A DNA stretch of 64,000 nucleotides, taken from Stieleria neptunia (GTDB taxonomy: Bacteria > Planctomycetota > Planctomycetia > Pirellulales > Pirellulaceae). The stretch covers positions 558,001 through 622,000 of the forward strand of contig NZ_CP037423.1 of assembly GCF_007754155.1 (NCBI RefSeq), read 5' to 3'. Under the pieces are notes generated by a model that searched no databases, was not told where the DNA came from, and worked only from the letters and a program-made list of their open reading frames with translations. Made by a program: the position numbers and the translations under genes. Positions 27,901 through 35,471 of the stretch are shown piece after piece (position 1 is the first letter of the stretch; every line of letters begins with the position of its first letter).

Positions 27901-28248
27901 ATGGCACGATTGCCCGACCCACAGCTCGCCCGGCAATGGCGAGAGCGACTCGATCGATTTGAGCACTCTGAATTGACTGTCGCAAAATTCTGCGAAGTCG
28001 AAGGATACTCGGCGGCCTCCTTCTATCAGTGGCGGCGAAAGCTCCGCGACGAAAAGTCTCCCGGTGACCCGGCATTCATCCCCGTACAGTTCGATGCCAG
28101 CGAGCTTTCATGCGCAGCCCGGCGAGGCTTCGAAATCGACTTGCCCGGTGGGGCGACCGTCAAAGTGCCGCCGGATGCGACCACCGTCGAGAGACGCGAG
28201 CTGATCGCCGATATCGTCCAAGCGACTGCGGTCGAGGTAACGCTGTGA
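27901..28248 (+). CDS. tnpA: IS66 accessory protein TnpA
   Basis: 115 residues from the ATG at 27901. MARLPDPQLARQWRERLDRF, then LTVAKFCEVEGYSAASFYQWRRKL, is the IS66 Orf1 signature with a helix-turn-helix. Its stop overlaps the GTG start of tnpB (GTGA), so the two are translationally coupled. Confidence 0.88.
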   Translation: MARLPDPQLARQWRERLDRFEHSELTVAKFCEVEGYSAASFYQWRRKLRDEKSPGDPAFIPVQFDASELSCAARRGFEIDLPGGATVKVPPDATTVERRELIADIVQATAVEVTL

Positions 28249-28607
28249 TCGCAATCTCACCAACGACACGCATTTTCGTCTGCACCGACGCGACCGACAT
28301 GCGAAAAGGATTCTGCGGTTTGTCGGGCCTCGTCAAAGCACACTTCCAGATCGACCTGTTCTCTGGTCACTTGTTTGTTTTCTTCAATCGCAGGCGTGAC
28401 TACGTCAAGGTCTTGGCCTGGGACAAAGACGGTCTTTCTATCTGGTCGAAGCGACTCGAGCGTGGAACCTTTGAGAAGCTGACGCGAAGTTCCGACGGTG
28501 ACTTGGAGATCGATTCGGCGGAACTAATCATGATGCTTCGCGGTGTGCAGATCGAAGGAACGCAGCGAAGGAAACGCTACTCGATTGACACAGCCAAAGT
28601 GGCGTAG
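28245..28607 (+). CDS. tnpB: IS66 accessory protein TnpB
   Basis: 120 residues from the GTG at 28245. CTDATDMRKGFCGLSGLV and LFVFFNRRRDYVKVLAWDKDG are the family signature (IS66 Orf2-like). The role in transposition is not defined biochemically. It overlaps tnpA by four bases and is followed by a hairpin at 28638. Confidence 0.9.
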   Translation: MIAISPTTRIFVCTDATDMRKGFCGLSGLVKAHFQIDLFSGHLFVFFNRRRDYVKVLAWDKDGLSIWSKRLERGTFEKLTRSSDGDLEIDSAELIMMLRGVQIEGTQRRKRYSIDTAKVA

Positions 28608-28637
28608 CGGCAAGCGAAAAGAACTCCAAGAAATTGC

Positions 28638-28670
28638 AAACGCAAGGTGGTCATCTGCCTTGCGTTTTTT
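28638..28670 (+). terminator. Terminator-like hairpin between tnpB and tnpC
   Basis: AACGCAAGG and CCTTGCGTT form a stem followed by TTTTT. It would limit transposase expression from read-through. Confidence 0.7.
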
Positions 28671-28693
28671 GTTGATCGCGCTAAAACAACCGT

Positions 28694-30322
28694 ATGACTG
28701 AGCCGGAGAATCAAGACGACTTGCAGAGCCTCCGGCGGTTCAATGATGAGTTGGTCGAAACGGTTCAGTCACAACAGAAGACGATCGCACAACTTCGCGA
28801 AGAACTGAACCTGTACCGTCGCAAACTGTTTGGTCAATCCTCCGAGCGGCATGCCGAAGACGATTCGCAGTTGCATCTGTTCGATCTCGGCGAGTCGGTC
28901 AATGAAGGCGATGATGACGAGCAGGATCCGCCGAAGTCTCGCAAGAAGCGACGCCGTAAGAAGAAGTCCGAAAAACTACCGGCTCACTTGAGACGCAAGA
29001 TCATCGAGGCGGACGTCTCGTCCAAAGAGCGAATGTGTTCTTGCTGTGGCGAAGAGATGCCCATCATTGGCACGGACATCAGCGAGCGGCTCGATCTGAT
29101 TCCGGCGGAACTCTTCGTTTGGGAAATCCGTCGTCATAAGCGTGCCTGTGGCAAGTGCAGAGAGTCGATCGCGCAGGTTCCCGCCGGCAGCGAGCCCGGT
29201 GGACCGACCACGCCGGTTGCCGGCAGTGATTATGGCTTTGGCGTTTACACGCAAATCATCACCAACAAGTTTGCCGACCATTTGCCACTGTATCGAGGTG
29301 AAGATATCTTCGCCCGCGCAGGCGTGATGATCCCGAGAAACACGCAGTTTGGGATGCTTGTGAACATCGCGGCACTCGTCGCACCGCTGATCGCCTTGAT
29401 GAAATCGCGAATCGTTTCGGGCCGCGTACTGGGCGTCGATGACACGTCGGTGCGGCTGCAAGATCCTGCCTTGCCCGGCAAGATGCGAACGGCTCGCTTC
29501 TGGCTGTATCGTGGCCGCGAAGACCATCCGTACAACGTGTTCGACTTTACCGAGAGTCGTGGGCGCGACGGTCCGGCGGGATTCTTGAAGGATTTTCACG
29601 GCCACGCGGTGGTCGACGCCTATGGAGTTCACGAGGGAGTCTACCTGGGGAAACACGATCAGATCTTTGCCGCGTGTTGTAACTGTCACGCTCGGAGGAA
29701 GTTCGTCGAAGCAAAGCCGAACGATCCGGTGGCCGCTGCGCGTGCGCTTGCGATGTACCGAGGACTTTATGACGTCGAGGATCGCGCAAAGCAGTGTAGT
29801 GCCGACGAGCGTCTTGAGCTTCGCCAGCTTGAATCGGCCCCGTTGATGAACCAACTCCATGACTGGTTGATCGAGAAGAGCAGCGATCCGCGAGTGTTGC
29901 CCAAGAGTTCGCTTGGCAAGGCCGTCAGGTACTCGCTGAATCAGTGGGACGAGTTAACGGTGTTTCTAGGCGATGGAGCGATTCCGTTTGACAACAACCA
30001 AACAGAGAACGAGCTTCGGAGCCTGACGATCGGTCGTCAGAACTGGTTGTTCGTCGGCTCCAATCGCGGTGGCGAAGTAGCCGCTGCGATGTACAGCTTG
30101 GTATCATCGGCGGCGCGGCATCATCTCGATGCTTGGGCTTACGTGGACGATTGCCTTCGCAAGCTTGCCGGTGGCTCGACGGACTACGAAGCGTTGCTTC
30201 CGGATGTTTGGCGAGGCCGCCATCCCGAGAGCATTCGAGTGTATCGTGATGCCGAGCAGGCGTCGCGACGATTGACAACTCAGCAACGCCGCGTGCGTCG
30301 GCGCGAAGCCAAGGTGGCGTGA
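28694..30322 (+). CDS. tnpC: IS66 transposase TnpC
   Basis: 542 residues. An N-terminal coiled-coil (RRFNDELVETVQSQQKTIAQ), a zinc-finger region (MCSCCGEEMPIIG ... KRACGKCRE), then the DDE transposase core: VLGVDDTSVRL, HAVVDAYGVHEGVY, and the C-terminal NNQTENELRSLTIGRQNWLF carrying the late acidic residue. Length is typical. The stop overlaps the start of the 96-residue accessory gene (TGATG). Confidence 0.92.
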   Translation: MTEPENQDDLQSLRRFNDELVETVQSQQKTIAQLREELNLYRRKLFGQSSERHAEDDSQLHLFDLGESVNEGDDDEQDPPKSRKKRRRKKKSEKLPAHLRRKIIEADVSSKERMCSCCGEEMPIIGTDISERLDLIPAELFVWEIRRHKRACGKCRESIAQVPAGSEPGGPTTPVAGSDYGFGVYTQIITNKFADHLPLYRGEDIFARAGVMIPRNTQFGMLVNIAALVAPLIALMKSRIVSGRVLGVDDTSVRLQDPALPGKMRTARFWLYRGREDHPYNVFDFTESRGRDGPAGFLKDFHGHAVVDAYGVHEGVYLGKHDQIFAACCNCHARRKFVEAKPNDPVAAARALAMYRGLYDVEDRAKQCSADERLELRQLESAPLMNQLHDWLIEKSSDPRVLPKSSLGKAVRYSLNQWDELTVFLGDGAIPFDNNQTENELRSLTIGRQNWLFVGSNRGGEVAAAMYSLVSSAARHHLDAWAYVDDCLRKLAGGSTDYEALLPDVWRGRHPESIRVYRDAEQASRRLTTQQRRVRRREAKVA

Positions 30323-30612
30323 TGTCGGACTTGACCGAGCGAATCCAATTGACGCGTGAACATCGCGACTTGATCCTGAAGTACGGCTACGTGTCAGGCC
30401 GTTTGGAGGCGTCGCTTCGTCGTTGGCCGAAGGATCAACTGCTTCGCCGAGTTGGGATGACTCGGGTGGAACTGCACCTGCTGATCGGCGACCTGAGCCA
30501 CTCGTGCGTCAAGGGCAAAGCGGGTTCCGATGTTGAAGCGGTCGCTGACCTGTGCGACCACCTGGAGTACGCCCAACGCACCGGGGATGGCGATCTCGAC
30601 ATTCTATGGTGA
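30322..30612 (+). CDS. IS66-associated 96-residue protein
   Basis: Overlaps tnpC (TGATG). MSDLTERIQLTREHRDLILK and DVEAVADLCDHLEYAQ are also present in copy C at 62364-62654 with few changes, so it is under constraint with the element. No domain recognised; function unknown. Confidence 0.75.
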   Translation: MSDLTERIQLTREHRDLILKYGYVSGRLEASLRRWPKDQLLRRVGMTRVELHLLIGDLSHSCVKGKAGSDVEAVADLCDHLEYAQRTGDGDLDILW

Positions 30613-31189
30613 CATCAGATCGGCTCCCTGCCATTTGAACCGCCCAAGTGGAAGATGCGTCGGCGTGCAAAGCTATCGCCAGCTTCGTGAATCGACTGGC
30701 CGTAGTTGATCAGCGATGGCAAAGCGGCAGCGTCTTGATCTCCCGTGGCACATGGCAGATCGAAGAACGCCTGGCCGACATGACTTGCGAGGTGTGATCA
30801 AGCGGCTCTTTTTCTTTCAGCAAAAGATCGAATCCGTTGACCGCACTTCGCGCGATTGCTTGGGAGTCGAGCGGAAACAGAACTCAGAGACATCCCAACG
30901 AGATCAAAACGCAGTATCCGCGGCAGCGCCGATGACCTGCGTGCTGGAGACGTTTGAAGCTGCCGCGGTAGCATCGGTTAGGCCACAAACACAAAGCGTG
31001 ATTTTGGACTGCAGTGGCGATCAAGGTCTCCGGCGTTTTTGCGTTGGTCACGAATCCCGAAATGTTGATACGCCGACACCGCCACCGCGGTCAATTCGCC
31101 ACAATGGCCCGATGGATCTTCGGATTGGTGAAAAGCAGTCGCCGGCCGCCCGAGCCACGAAGCGACACCTGGGCAGATAGAACGCTTAC
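30613..31189. other. Non-coding right end of IS66 copy A
   Basis: No gene seen. The sequence is shared with 61790-62363 in copy C (inverted). It supplies the last codons and stop of the truncated slipin frame on the minus strand. Confidence 0.6.
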
Positions 31190-31933
31190 GCTTTCCAGTG
31201 CCTCGGCTGCCTTGACGCGTTCCGCGTACGCTCGCGTTTCGGCTTCCGCCTTGCCCAGCGTCGCTTCTGCTTCGGCCTGCTCACGCAGTCGTCGTGCTTC
31301 GGCGTCTGCCTGGGCATCACGTCGTGTGATTTCAGCTCGAGACTCCGCCTCGATCTGCTCGACTTCCGCTCGCGTTCGCGCCTCGACCAGTTGAGCCTCG
31401 CTGTGTCGCTCGGCTGCCAGAACGCGATTCATGATCTCCTGCAGGTTACCTGGGAAGATCAAGTCCTTCACGTCGGCTCGTCGAATCGTAACACCGTAAC
31501 CGTTTGCTGATTCCGTGACGTCGGACAGGATATCCTCACTCAGCCGGTTTCGGTTGGTGAGAATTTCCTCCAGGTTCATCGACGCCAGTGAACGTCGCGC
31601 GGCCAGCTGCACGTCACTGTAAAGTCGATCCTCGAAGTTGTCGACCGTGTGGATCGCCGCCTTCGGGTCCGTCACACGGAACTGCACGAGAATGCTTACT
31701 CGGATCGCGACCTTGTCGGCCGTCAAGATTTCCTGGCCCTTAATCGTCAGCTCTCGCTCACGAACGTCGACCAGCATGCACTCGACGGTCGGCAGCTTCT
31801 TGAACCAACGCTTTCGCGGCGGAATCTTGTAACGACCTGCTTCCAGGATCTTCGCCAGCTTACCGTCTTCGTAGTACAAACCGCGGTGGGTGTCCTTAAT
31901 GATGAACTCTCGCTGAGCACCGTTAATCATCAT
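31190..31933 (-). pseudogene. Slipin/SPFH (band 7) protein, 5' part, truncated by IS66
   Basis: An excellent ribosome site (GAGGAGG, 6 bases upstream) precedes MMINGAQREFIIKDTHRGLYYEDG. The SPFH domain covers ~25-180 (RELTIKGQEILTADKVAIRVSI; YSDVQLAARRSLASMNLEEI). A long charged coiled coil follows (AQLVEARTRAEVEQIEAESRAEITRRDAQADAEA). At AAEALE the IS66 right end begins; translation would continue 33 codons into the element. There is no N-terminal membrane helix, so it is the soluble-start slipin type. Slipin relatives accompany RNA repair and tRNA-array loci in other genomes, which fits the setting. Confidence 0.8.
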
Positions 31934-32109
31934 AATGCACCTCCTCTCGGTTCGTGTGATTGATGATTCTAAACTTGAAATTGAATGGAGCCTCGGAGCG
32001 GAGCTGATGTGAAGTACGAGCTCATCAGATGTGGAAAATCTGAGCGGTCATTTCGAATGGTGAACGCAGGATCCATTTGCTTGCTCGCTCCTAACACCGC
32101 CGAGGCAAG

Positions 32110-32181
32110 TAACCCGTCCAGGAATCGAACCTGGTCCGACAGTTTCGAAGACTGTCATGCTGTCCAGCACACCCACGGGCC
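32110..32181 (-). tRNA. tRNA-Arg (TCG)
   Basis: Acceptor GGCCCGT with ACGGGTT; anticodon arm ACAGT CTTCGAA ACTGT; T-arm CCAGG TTCGATT CCTGG. No encoded CCA. Confidence 0.87.
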
Positions 32182-32196
32182 ATAATTATTCGGAAC

Positions 32197-32240
32197 GGTG
32201 AAGTTCGAAGTTGATTCTTCGTCGTTCGAACTTCACCTTT
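32197..32240. repeat. Short inverted array, GAAGTTC family
   Basis: GGTGAAGTTCGAAGTT and GTTCGAACTTCACC face each other across a 13-base spacer, a small member of the 7-mer hairpins. Confidence 0.6.
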
Positions 32241-32262
32241 CCGCGATCAAACAGTAGTCGTG

Positions 32263-32637
32263 CTACCGTTCGTCATCGTTTGCTAGTTGGATCACGTCGA
32301 CGGCGATGTCTGCCGCGCCGCGTCCAAGGTCGACGAGAATTGTCTCGTCGTTTGCTGCAGCTTCGATGCGCACCGGAGTGGTTTGCACTCGCAGGTCGTC
32401 CAGGTAGTTGACTGCGTAAAAATCGTCTACCTGCCGAAACACATCATCTCCGCTGCGGGCCATGATCGAGCCAACGTCATCGACACTTGTCACGCATGCT
32501 CGTCCAACGTCGTCCACACAATGGACTCCCATTCGGGCGACGTCGTCCGCCGATCGAGCAAACAGTGACAGTACGCCGGCCAAGACGGCACCAGCGCCGG
32601 TTGCTGCAGCCGAAGTTTCGTTCTGGTCGTCTCTCAT
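32263..32637 (-). CDS. Small conserved hypothetical protein of the tRNA island
   Basis: 124 residues. A short hydrophobic stretch near the N-terminus (ATGAGAVLAGVLSLFA) is followed by a repetitive DDVxR(M/A)G pattern (SADDVARMGVHCVDDVGRACVTSVDDVGSIMARSGDD) and an ordered C-terminal part ending DIAVDVIQLANDDER. No known domain. Its 3' end is found joined to the slipin 3' end in the scrap at 39863-39952, so this gene and the slipin were neighbours in an ancestral copy too. Confidence 0.6.
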   Translation of the reverse strand: MRDDQNETSAAATGAGAVLAGVLSLFARSADDVARMGVHCVDDVGRACVTSVDDVGSIMARSGDDVFRQVDDFYAVNYLDDLRVQTTPVRIEAAANDETILVDLGRGAADIAVDVIQLANDDER

Positions 32638-32668
32638 CGGTTTACTCCATCATTTGGGTTTTCAAAAG

Positions 32669-32741
32669 CGTCCTCGCCAGGAATCGAACCTGGTCTACGA
32701 CCTCCGCAAAGTCGCGTGCGAATCCGGCACACTCCAAGGAC
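32669..32741 (-). tRNA. tRNA-Arg (GCG), second gene
   Basis: Acceptor GTCCTTG with CGAGGAC; anticodon arm CGACT TTGCGGA GGTCG (one U-G pair); T-arm CCAGG TTCGATT CCTGG. It differs from 27571 in the anticodon loop (G37 instead of A37) and variable region. Confidence 0.8.
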
Positions 32742-32849
32742 GAAAAAGTTCAGAGCCGACGACTGGGCACCAGCATTAGCGAGCCCCAAAAAAGCAACAC
32801 TGCCAAGAGCGGTGCCTTTCTCAGTCGAGCCACGTCGGCGAATCGTCAG

Positions 32850-32925
32850 GGTGACCGAAGGGATTTGAACCCTTACCTCTTGCTTCACAGGCAAGTGTGC
32901 ACAAACCGAGTACACCACGGACACC
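32850..32925 (-). tRNA. tRNA-His (GTG) with encoded G-1
   Basis: Anticodon arm CTTGC CTGTGAA GCAAG; discriminator C73 opposite an encoded extra G at the 5' end, as expected for His. T-loop TTCAAAT. Confidence 0.9.
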
Positions 32926-32963
32926 GTATGAAACGGCTCGCCACCGTGGTGGAGAGCCGCGGG

Positions 32964-33770
32964 TCAATCGATGAATGCGACGTGTCGCATTGCAATCGAT
33001 TCGTTTTCTGTGTTCATCATGACTTGGTGCCATCCGTCCAAGATGATCGTCTTGTGATCCGGATGACGCACTCGTCCTCGAACGAACACGCTTGGGTTTC
33101 GTCGTTGTGCTACCCAGTGCAGATGACGAAGTTCCGGCTTTCGGCTAATCAATCGCCGATGCTGTCCCTCGGTCAAACCGTTTGGGTATTGGTTGCTGAC
33201 GTAAACCAGTTGTCCTCCCTGGCGAACGACCTCTTCGCACATGTGGGGCTTTCCACCGCCACGGGCGATCGGCTCGTTTCGCAGAGCCAGACGATCGTCG
33301 ACGAGTCCTTTGTTCTCAACGGGAACGAAGAACCATTCACCCTGACGGATGAACGCCTCGTTGCGTCGGCGATTACGCTTCCGCGGCTTCACGCCGAGAC
33401 GGTTTTCGAGTGCTCGGACCGCGGTCGGCTTGAGCGCGTCGAATGCTGTCTTCACCGATGAAACCGAAGCTCGCTCCGGAACGGCCGCAACGAACCAATG
33501 ACGCTCGTCGTGTCCGCAGAGGAACTTGTGCTTTCCGTCGTCTTGACGCGACATCAACAGCAAGTGGCGTAGTGAAGGCTGAGTATCGATCACCTGCGTT
33601 TCGGCCAGTTGGGCTGGCTGAACGGCAATGTCGAAGAACTCGCCCTCGGCGTCGTTGCCGATGTCGATCGAAACTTCGGGAGTGGTTCCCCAACGTCGAA
33701 CGATGGGAGGGTGGACCTTTGCTCGAGCACCAATCCGGGTGAATTGACGCTCAATCTGATGCATGCTCAT
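32964..33770 (-). CDS. Conserved hypothetical protein of the tRNA island
   Basis: 268 residues from the ATG at 33770 (AAAGG seven bases upstream). Two halves: an N-terminal half with FFDIAVQPAQLAETQVIDTQPSLRHLLLMSR and HKFLCGHDERHWFVAAVPE, and a C-terminal half, REGRVRHPDHKTIILDGWHQVMMNTE-like, ending RHVAFID. A basic linker (RLGVKPRKRNRRRNEAF) separates them. Spaced His and Cys residues hint at metal binding, but no family is recognised. It lies between tRNA-His and tRNA-Arg on the same strand. Confidence 0.65.
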   Translation of the reverse strand: MSMHQIERQFTRIGARAKVHPPIVRRWGTTPEVSIDIGNDAEGEFFDIAVQPAQLAETQVIDTQPSLRHLLLMSRQDDGKHKFLCGHDERHWFVAAVPERASVSSVKTAFDALKPTAVRALENRLGVKPRKRNRRRNEAFIRQGEWFFVPVENKGLVDDRLALRNEPIARGGGKPHMCEEVVRQGGQLVYVSNQYPNGLTEGQHRRLISRKPELRHLHWVAQRRNPSVFVRGRVRHPDHKTIILDGWHQVMMNTENESIAMRHVAFID

Positions 33771-33841
33771 GACAATGCCTTTCAAAAGTGTCAAACAAGC
33801 GGAATGATGCCGGCAGCCAACGTGACCGCATTTTTCGGAAG

Positions 33842-33913
33842 TAGCCCGACCAGGAATCGAACCCGGAACTTCTGTTTAGAAGACAGAGATGATTTCCGTT
33901 TCACCATCGAGCC
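33842..33913 (-). tRNA. tRNA-Arg (TCT)
   Basis: Acceptor GGCTCGA with TCGGGCT; anticodon arm TCTGT CTTCTAA ACAGA; T-loop TTCGATT. Confidence 0.87.
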
Positions 33914-33925
33914 GTTTTGCTAAAG

Positions 33926-34011
33926 CGGAAGGCAAGGGATTTGAACCCTCATCACCTCTTGGTGGCACGCATTAGCAGTGCGGCCCGGCAAACCGTATCC
34001 GGCTACCTTCC
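33926..34011 (-). tRNA. tRNA-Ser (GCT)
   Basis: Acceptor GGAAGGT with GCCTTCC; anticodon loop CTGCTAA; long variable arm CCACC AAG AGGTG; discriminator G. T-loop TTCAAAT. Confidence 0.87.
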
Positions 34012-34014
34012 GAA

Positions 34015-34086
34015 GTAGTCTTTAGCCGATAGTCCTTAGTCTTTGGCCAGCCACTATGGACTACAGACTATTCACTATGGACTATC
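34015..34086. repeat. Solo inverted 7-mer array, TAGTCTT family
   Basis: TAGTCTT TAGCCGA TAGTCCT TAGTCTT, a three-base turn, then GCCACTA TGGACTA CAGACTA TTCACTA TGGACTA. Same word family as the arrays around the gene at 25167, but without a gene. It fills the gap between tRNA-Ser and tRNA-Thr. Confidence 0.75.
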
Positions 34087-34089
34087 GAG

Positions 34090-34160
34090 AGGTCCGTCCG
34101 GGAATTGAACCCGGTCTTCGTCCATACCACAGACGCGTGCTGCCGCAACACTTACAGACC
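34090..34160 (-). tRNA. tRNA-Thr (GGT)
   Basis: Acceptor GGTCTGT with ACGGACC; anticodon arm CGTCT GTGGTAT GGACG; T-loop TTCAATT; discriminator T. Confidence 0.87.
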
Positions 34161-34169
34161 TTGCTTCAG

Positions 34170-34242
34170 TGATCACGGATGGAATCGAACCATCGGTCTC
34201 CTGCTTGTCACGCAGGCGTCTTAGCCGCTGGGCCACGCGATC
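34170..34242 (-). tRNA. tRNA-Val (GAC)
   Basis: Acceptor GATCGCG with CGTGATC; anticodon arm CCTGC GTGACAA GCAGG; T-loop TTCGATT; discriminator A. Confidence 0.87.
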
Positions 34243-34251
34243 GGTGGGATT

Positions 34252-34327
34252 AGTTCCATGTTCGAAGTTCCATGTTCCAAGATGCTCGTGTTAAGCGTGG
34301 AACGTGGAACTTCATGCCTGGAACTTA
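34252..34327. repeat. Solo inverted array, GTTCCAT family
   Basis: GTTCCAT GTTCGAA GTTCCAT GTTCCAA, a 16-base turn, then GTGGAAC GTGGAAC and TGGAACT. A fifth word family of the same design. Confidence 0.7.
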
Positions 34328-34333
34328 GTCAAG

Positions 34334-34402
34334 TAGCGGGTTCGGGGGTCGCACCCGACAGTCCAGGCTTATGAGGCCCGGATGAGCACTGGCCCATCCG
34401 CG
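34334..34402 (-). tRNA. tRNA with CAT anticodon (Met or Ile2), atypical
   Basis: Anticodon arm CGGGC CTCATAA GCCTG. Acceptor CGCGGAT with ACCCGCT leaves positions 1-72 and 6-67 unpaired; an unpaired 1-72 recalls initiator tRNA, but the three G-C pairs of an initiator anticodon stem are not present. T-loop is TGCGACC instead of TTCxAxx. Charging identity cannot be settled from sequence. Confidence 0.65.
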
Positions 34403-34403
34403 G

Positions 34404-34858
34404 AAATAGGTTGTTAGGATTTAGGTCGTTAGGACTTAGGTTAAGAAGGAGGAAAACAATGCGTGATCACACGAAACTGCGGGCGTTCGAGTTGGCCGAC
34501 GAGGTGGCGTTGCTGACGTACAAGTTCACCAGCGGATTCCCGCGTGAAGAACAATTTGGCCTGACGTCCCAAATGCGTCGGGCTGCTGTCTCTGTGCCAT
34601 CCAACATTGTCGAGGGTTGCGGACGAGGTTCCGATGCAGACTTCGTTCGGTTCCTCGACATGGCGTACGGCTCACTTCGCGAACTCGAGTACCAAACATC
34701 GCTTGCTACCCGACTTGGATTCGCACCGGCGCAAAGCGATCTACCCGAACGGCTTGTCGAGACATCCAAGGTTCTCGCCGCCCTTATTCGCTCGCGCCGA
34801 AAACCTAATTCCTAAACACCTAATTACTAAACACCTAATTACTAATCCCCTAGTTCAG
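34404..34858. mobile_element. Four-helix-bundle gene inside inverted 7-mer arrays (element E3)
   Basis: Left array TTAGGAT TTAGGTC TTAGGAC TTAGGTT; right array CCTAATT CCTAAAC ACCTAAT TACTAAA and on to TCCCCTA. The right array supplies the last codons and stop of the gene. Lies between tRNA-Met and tRNA-Leu. Confidence 0.65.
34459..34815 (+). CDS. Four-helix-bundle protein (intervening-sequence protein family)
   Basis: 118 residues from the ATG at 34459, with AAGGAGG eight bases upstream. MRDHTKLRAFELADEVALLTYKF ... FGLTSQMRRAAVSVPSNIVEGC ... FVRFLDMAYGSLRELEYQ; paralogue of 25167-25532. Stop codon is part of the right array (CCTAATTCCTAA). Opposite strand to the tRNA genes on both sides. 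All-helical, probably oligomeric, function unknown. Confidence 0.82.
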   Translation: MRDHTKLRAFELADEVALLTYKFTSGFPREEQFGLTSQMRRAAVSVPSNIVEGCGRGSDADFVRFLDMAYGSLRELEYQTSLATRLGFAPAQSDLPERLVETSKVLAALIRSRRKPNS

Positions 34859-34937
34859 TAGCGCGGGAGGGAATCGAACCCACAGACATGTCACGGAGGT
34901 TTGAGCTCCGCCGCTTTTCCGGTTTGCGTACCGCGCC
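34859..34937 (-). tRNA. tRNA-Leu (CAA)
   Basis: Acceptor GGCGCGG with CCGCGCT; anticodon arm CGGAG CTCAAAC CTCCG; a short class II variable arm (TGACATGTCT); T-loop TTCGATT; discriminator A. Confidence 0.85.
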
Positions 34938-34946
34938 GTTTGAAAG

Positions 34947-35019
34947 CGTCCCCGATCGGATTTGAACCGACGACCTCTTGCGTGACAGGCAAGCGAGCAC
35001 TCCGCTGCTCCACGAGGAC
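34947..35019 (-). tRNA. tRNA-Asp (GTC)
   Basis: Acceptor GTCCTCG with CGGGGAC; anticodon arm CTTGC CTGTCAC GCAAG; T-loop TTCAAAT; discriminator G. Confidence 0.88.
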
Positions 35020-35020
35020 C

Positions 35021-35090
35021 TTGGAAGTTTGAAGTGAGAAGGGTGAAGTGTGAAATTTCAAACTTCGAACTTCACCCTTCAAACTTCCGA
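35021..35090. repeat. Solo inverted 7-mer array, GAAGTTT family
   Basis: GAAGTTT GAAGTGA GAAGGGT GAAGTGT GAAATTT, then AAACTTC GAACTTC ACCCTTC AAACTTC. It can fold into an almost perfect hairpin of about 30 pairs. Confidence 0.78.
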
Positions 35091-35092
35091 AT

Positions 35093-35166
35093 AGCTCAGG
35101 TGGGACTCGAACCCACAGCATCTCTGGTTCTAAGCCAAAGTGGTCTGCCAATTGCCTACCGAGCCG
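35093..35166 (-). tRNA. tRNA-Leu (TAG), short variable loop
   Basis: Acceptor GGCTCGG with CTGAGCT; anticodon arm TTTGG CTTAGAA CCAGA; the D-arm (GGCAATTGGCAGACC) looks leucine-like but the variable region is only six bases (GATGCT), unlike class II tRNA-Leu. T-loop TTCGAGT. Confidence 0.75.
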
Positions 35167-35177
35167 TTTTGATAAGT

Positions 35178-35247
35178 GGAGCACCAGGGAATCGAACCCT
35201 GATTTTCTGCTTGCAACACAGACGTCTTCCCGTTGGACGAGCGCCCC
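35178..35247 (-). tRNA. tRNA-Ala (TGC)
   Basis: Acceptor GGGGCGC with GTGCTCC; anticodon arm TCTGT GTTGCAA GCAGA; T-loop TTCGATT; discriminator A. The usual Ala G3-U70 pair is not evident in this fold, so charging may be unusual. Confidence 0.8.
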
Positions 35248-35311
35248 ATATGTTTTGCGACTAAAGAGACATTAACTCAATGCTTGGTTCGCCTCTTCTG
35301 AATTTTTTCAG

Positions 35312-35385
35312 TACCCAGAGCAGGGATCGAACCTGCAAACACTCGGGTTTAAGCCGAGTCGCTCGTCCGGTTGGCGTACCTGGGC
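35312..35385 (-). tRNA. tRNA-Leu (TAA), short variable loop
   Basis: Acceptor GCCCAGG with TCTGGGT; anticodon arm CTCGG CTTAAAC CCGAG; variable region TGTTT only. A second leucine anticodon on a class I body. Confidence 0.75.
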
Positions 35386-35398
35386 ATCTTCATGTCAG

Positions 35399-35470
35399 TA
35401 GTCCCGGATGGAATCGAACCATCGTTTCCTGTTTGTAAGACAGGTGTCGTAGCCGTTGGACCACAGGACT
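35399..35470 (-). tRNA. tRNA-Val (TAC)
   Basis: Acceptor AGTCCTG with CGGGACT; anticodon arm CCTGT CTTACAA ACAGG; T-loop TTCGATT; discriminator A. Confidence 0.87.
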
Positions 35471-35471
35471 T

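Larger units (their letters stand above)
27829..31189 (+). mobile_element. IS66-family element (copy A), inserted in a slipin gene
   Basis: Terminal inverted repeats GTAAGCGTTCTATC (27829) and GATAGAACGCTTAC (ending 31189). It contains tnpA, tnpB, tnpC, a 96-residue accessory gene and about 575 bases of non-coding right end. A near-identical relative (copy C) runs off the right edge from 61790 and shares the same ends, accessory gene and right-end sequence. Confidence 0.85.
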
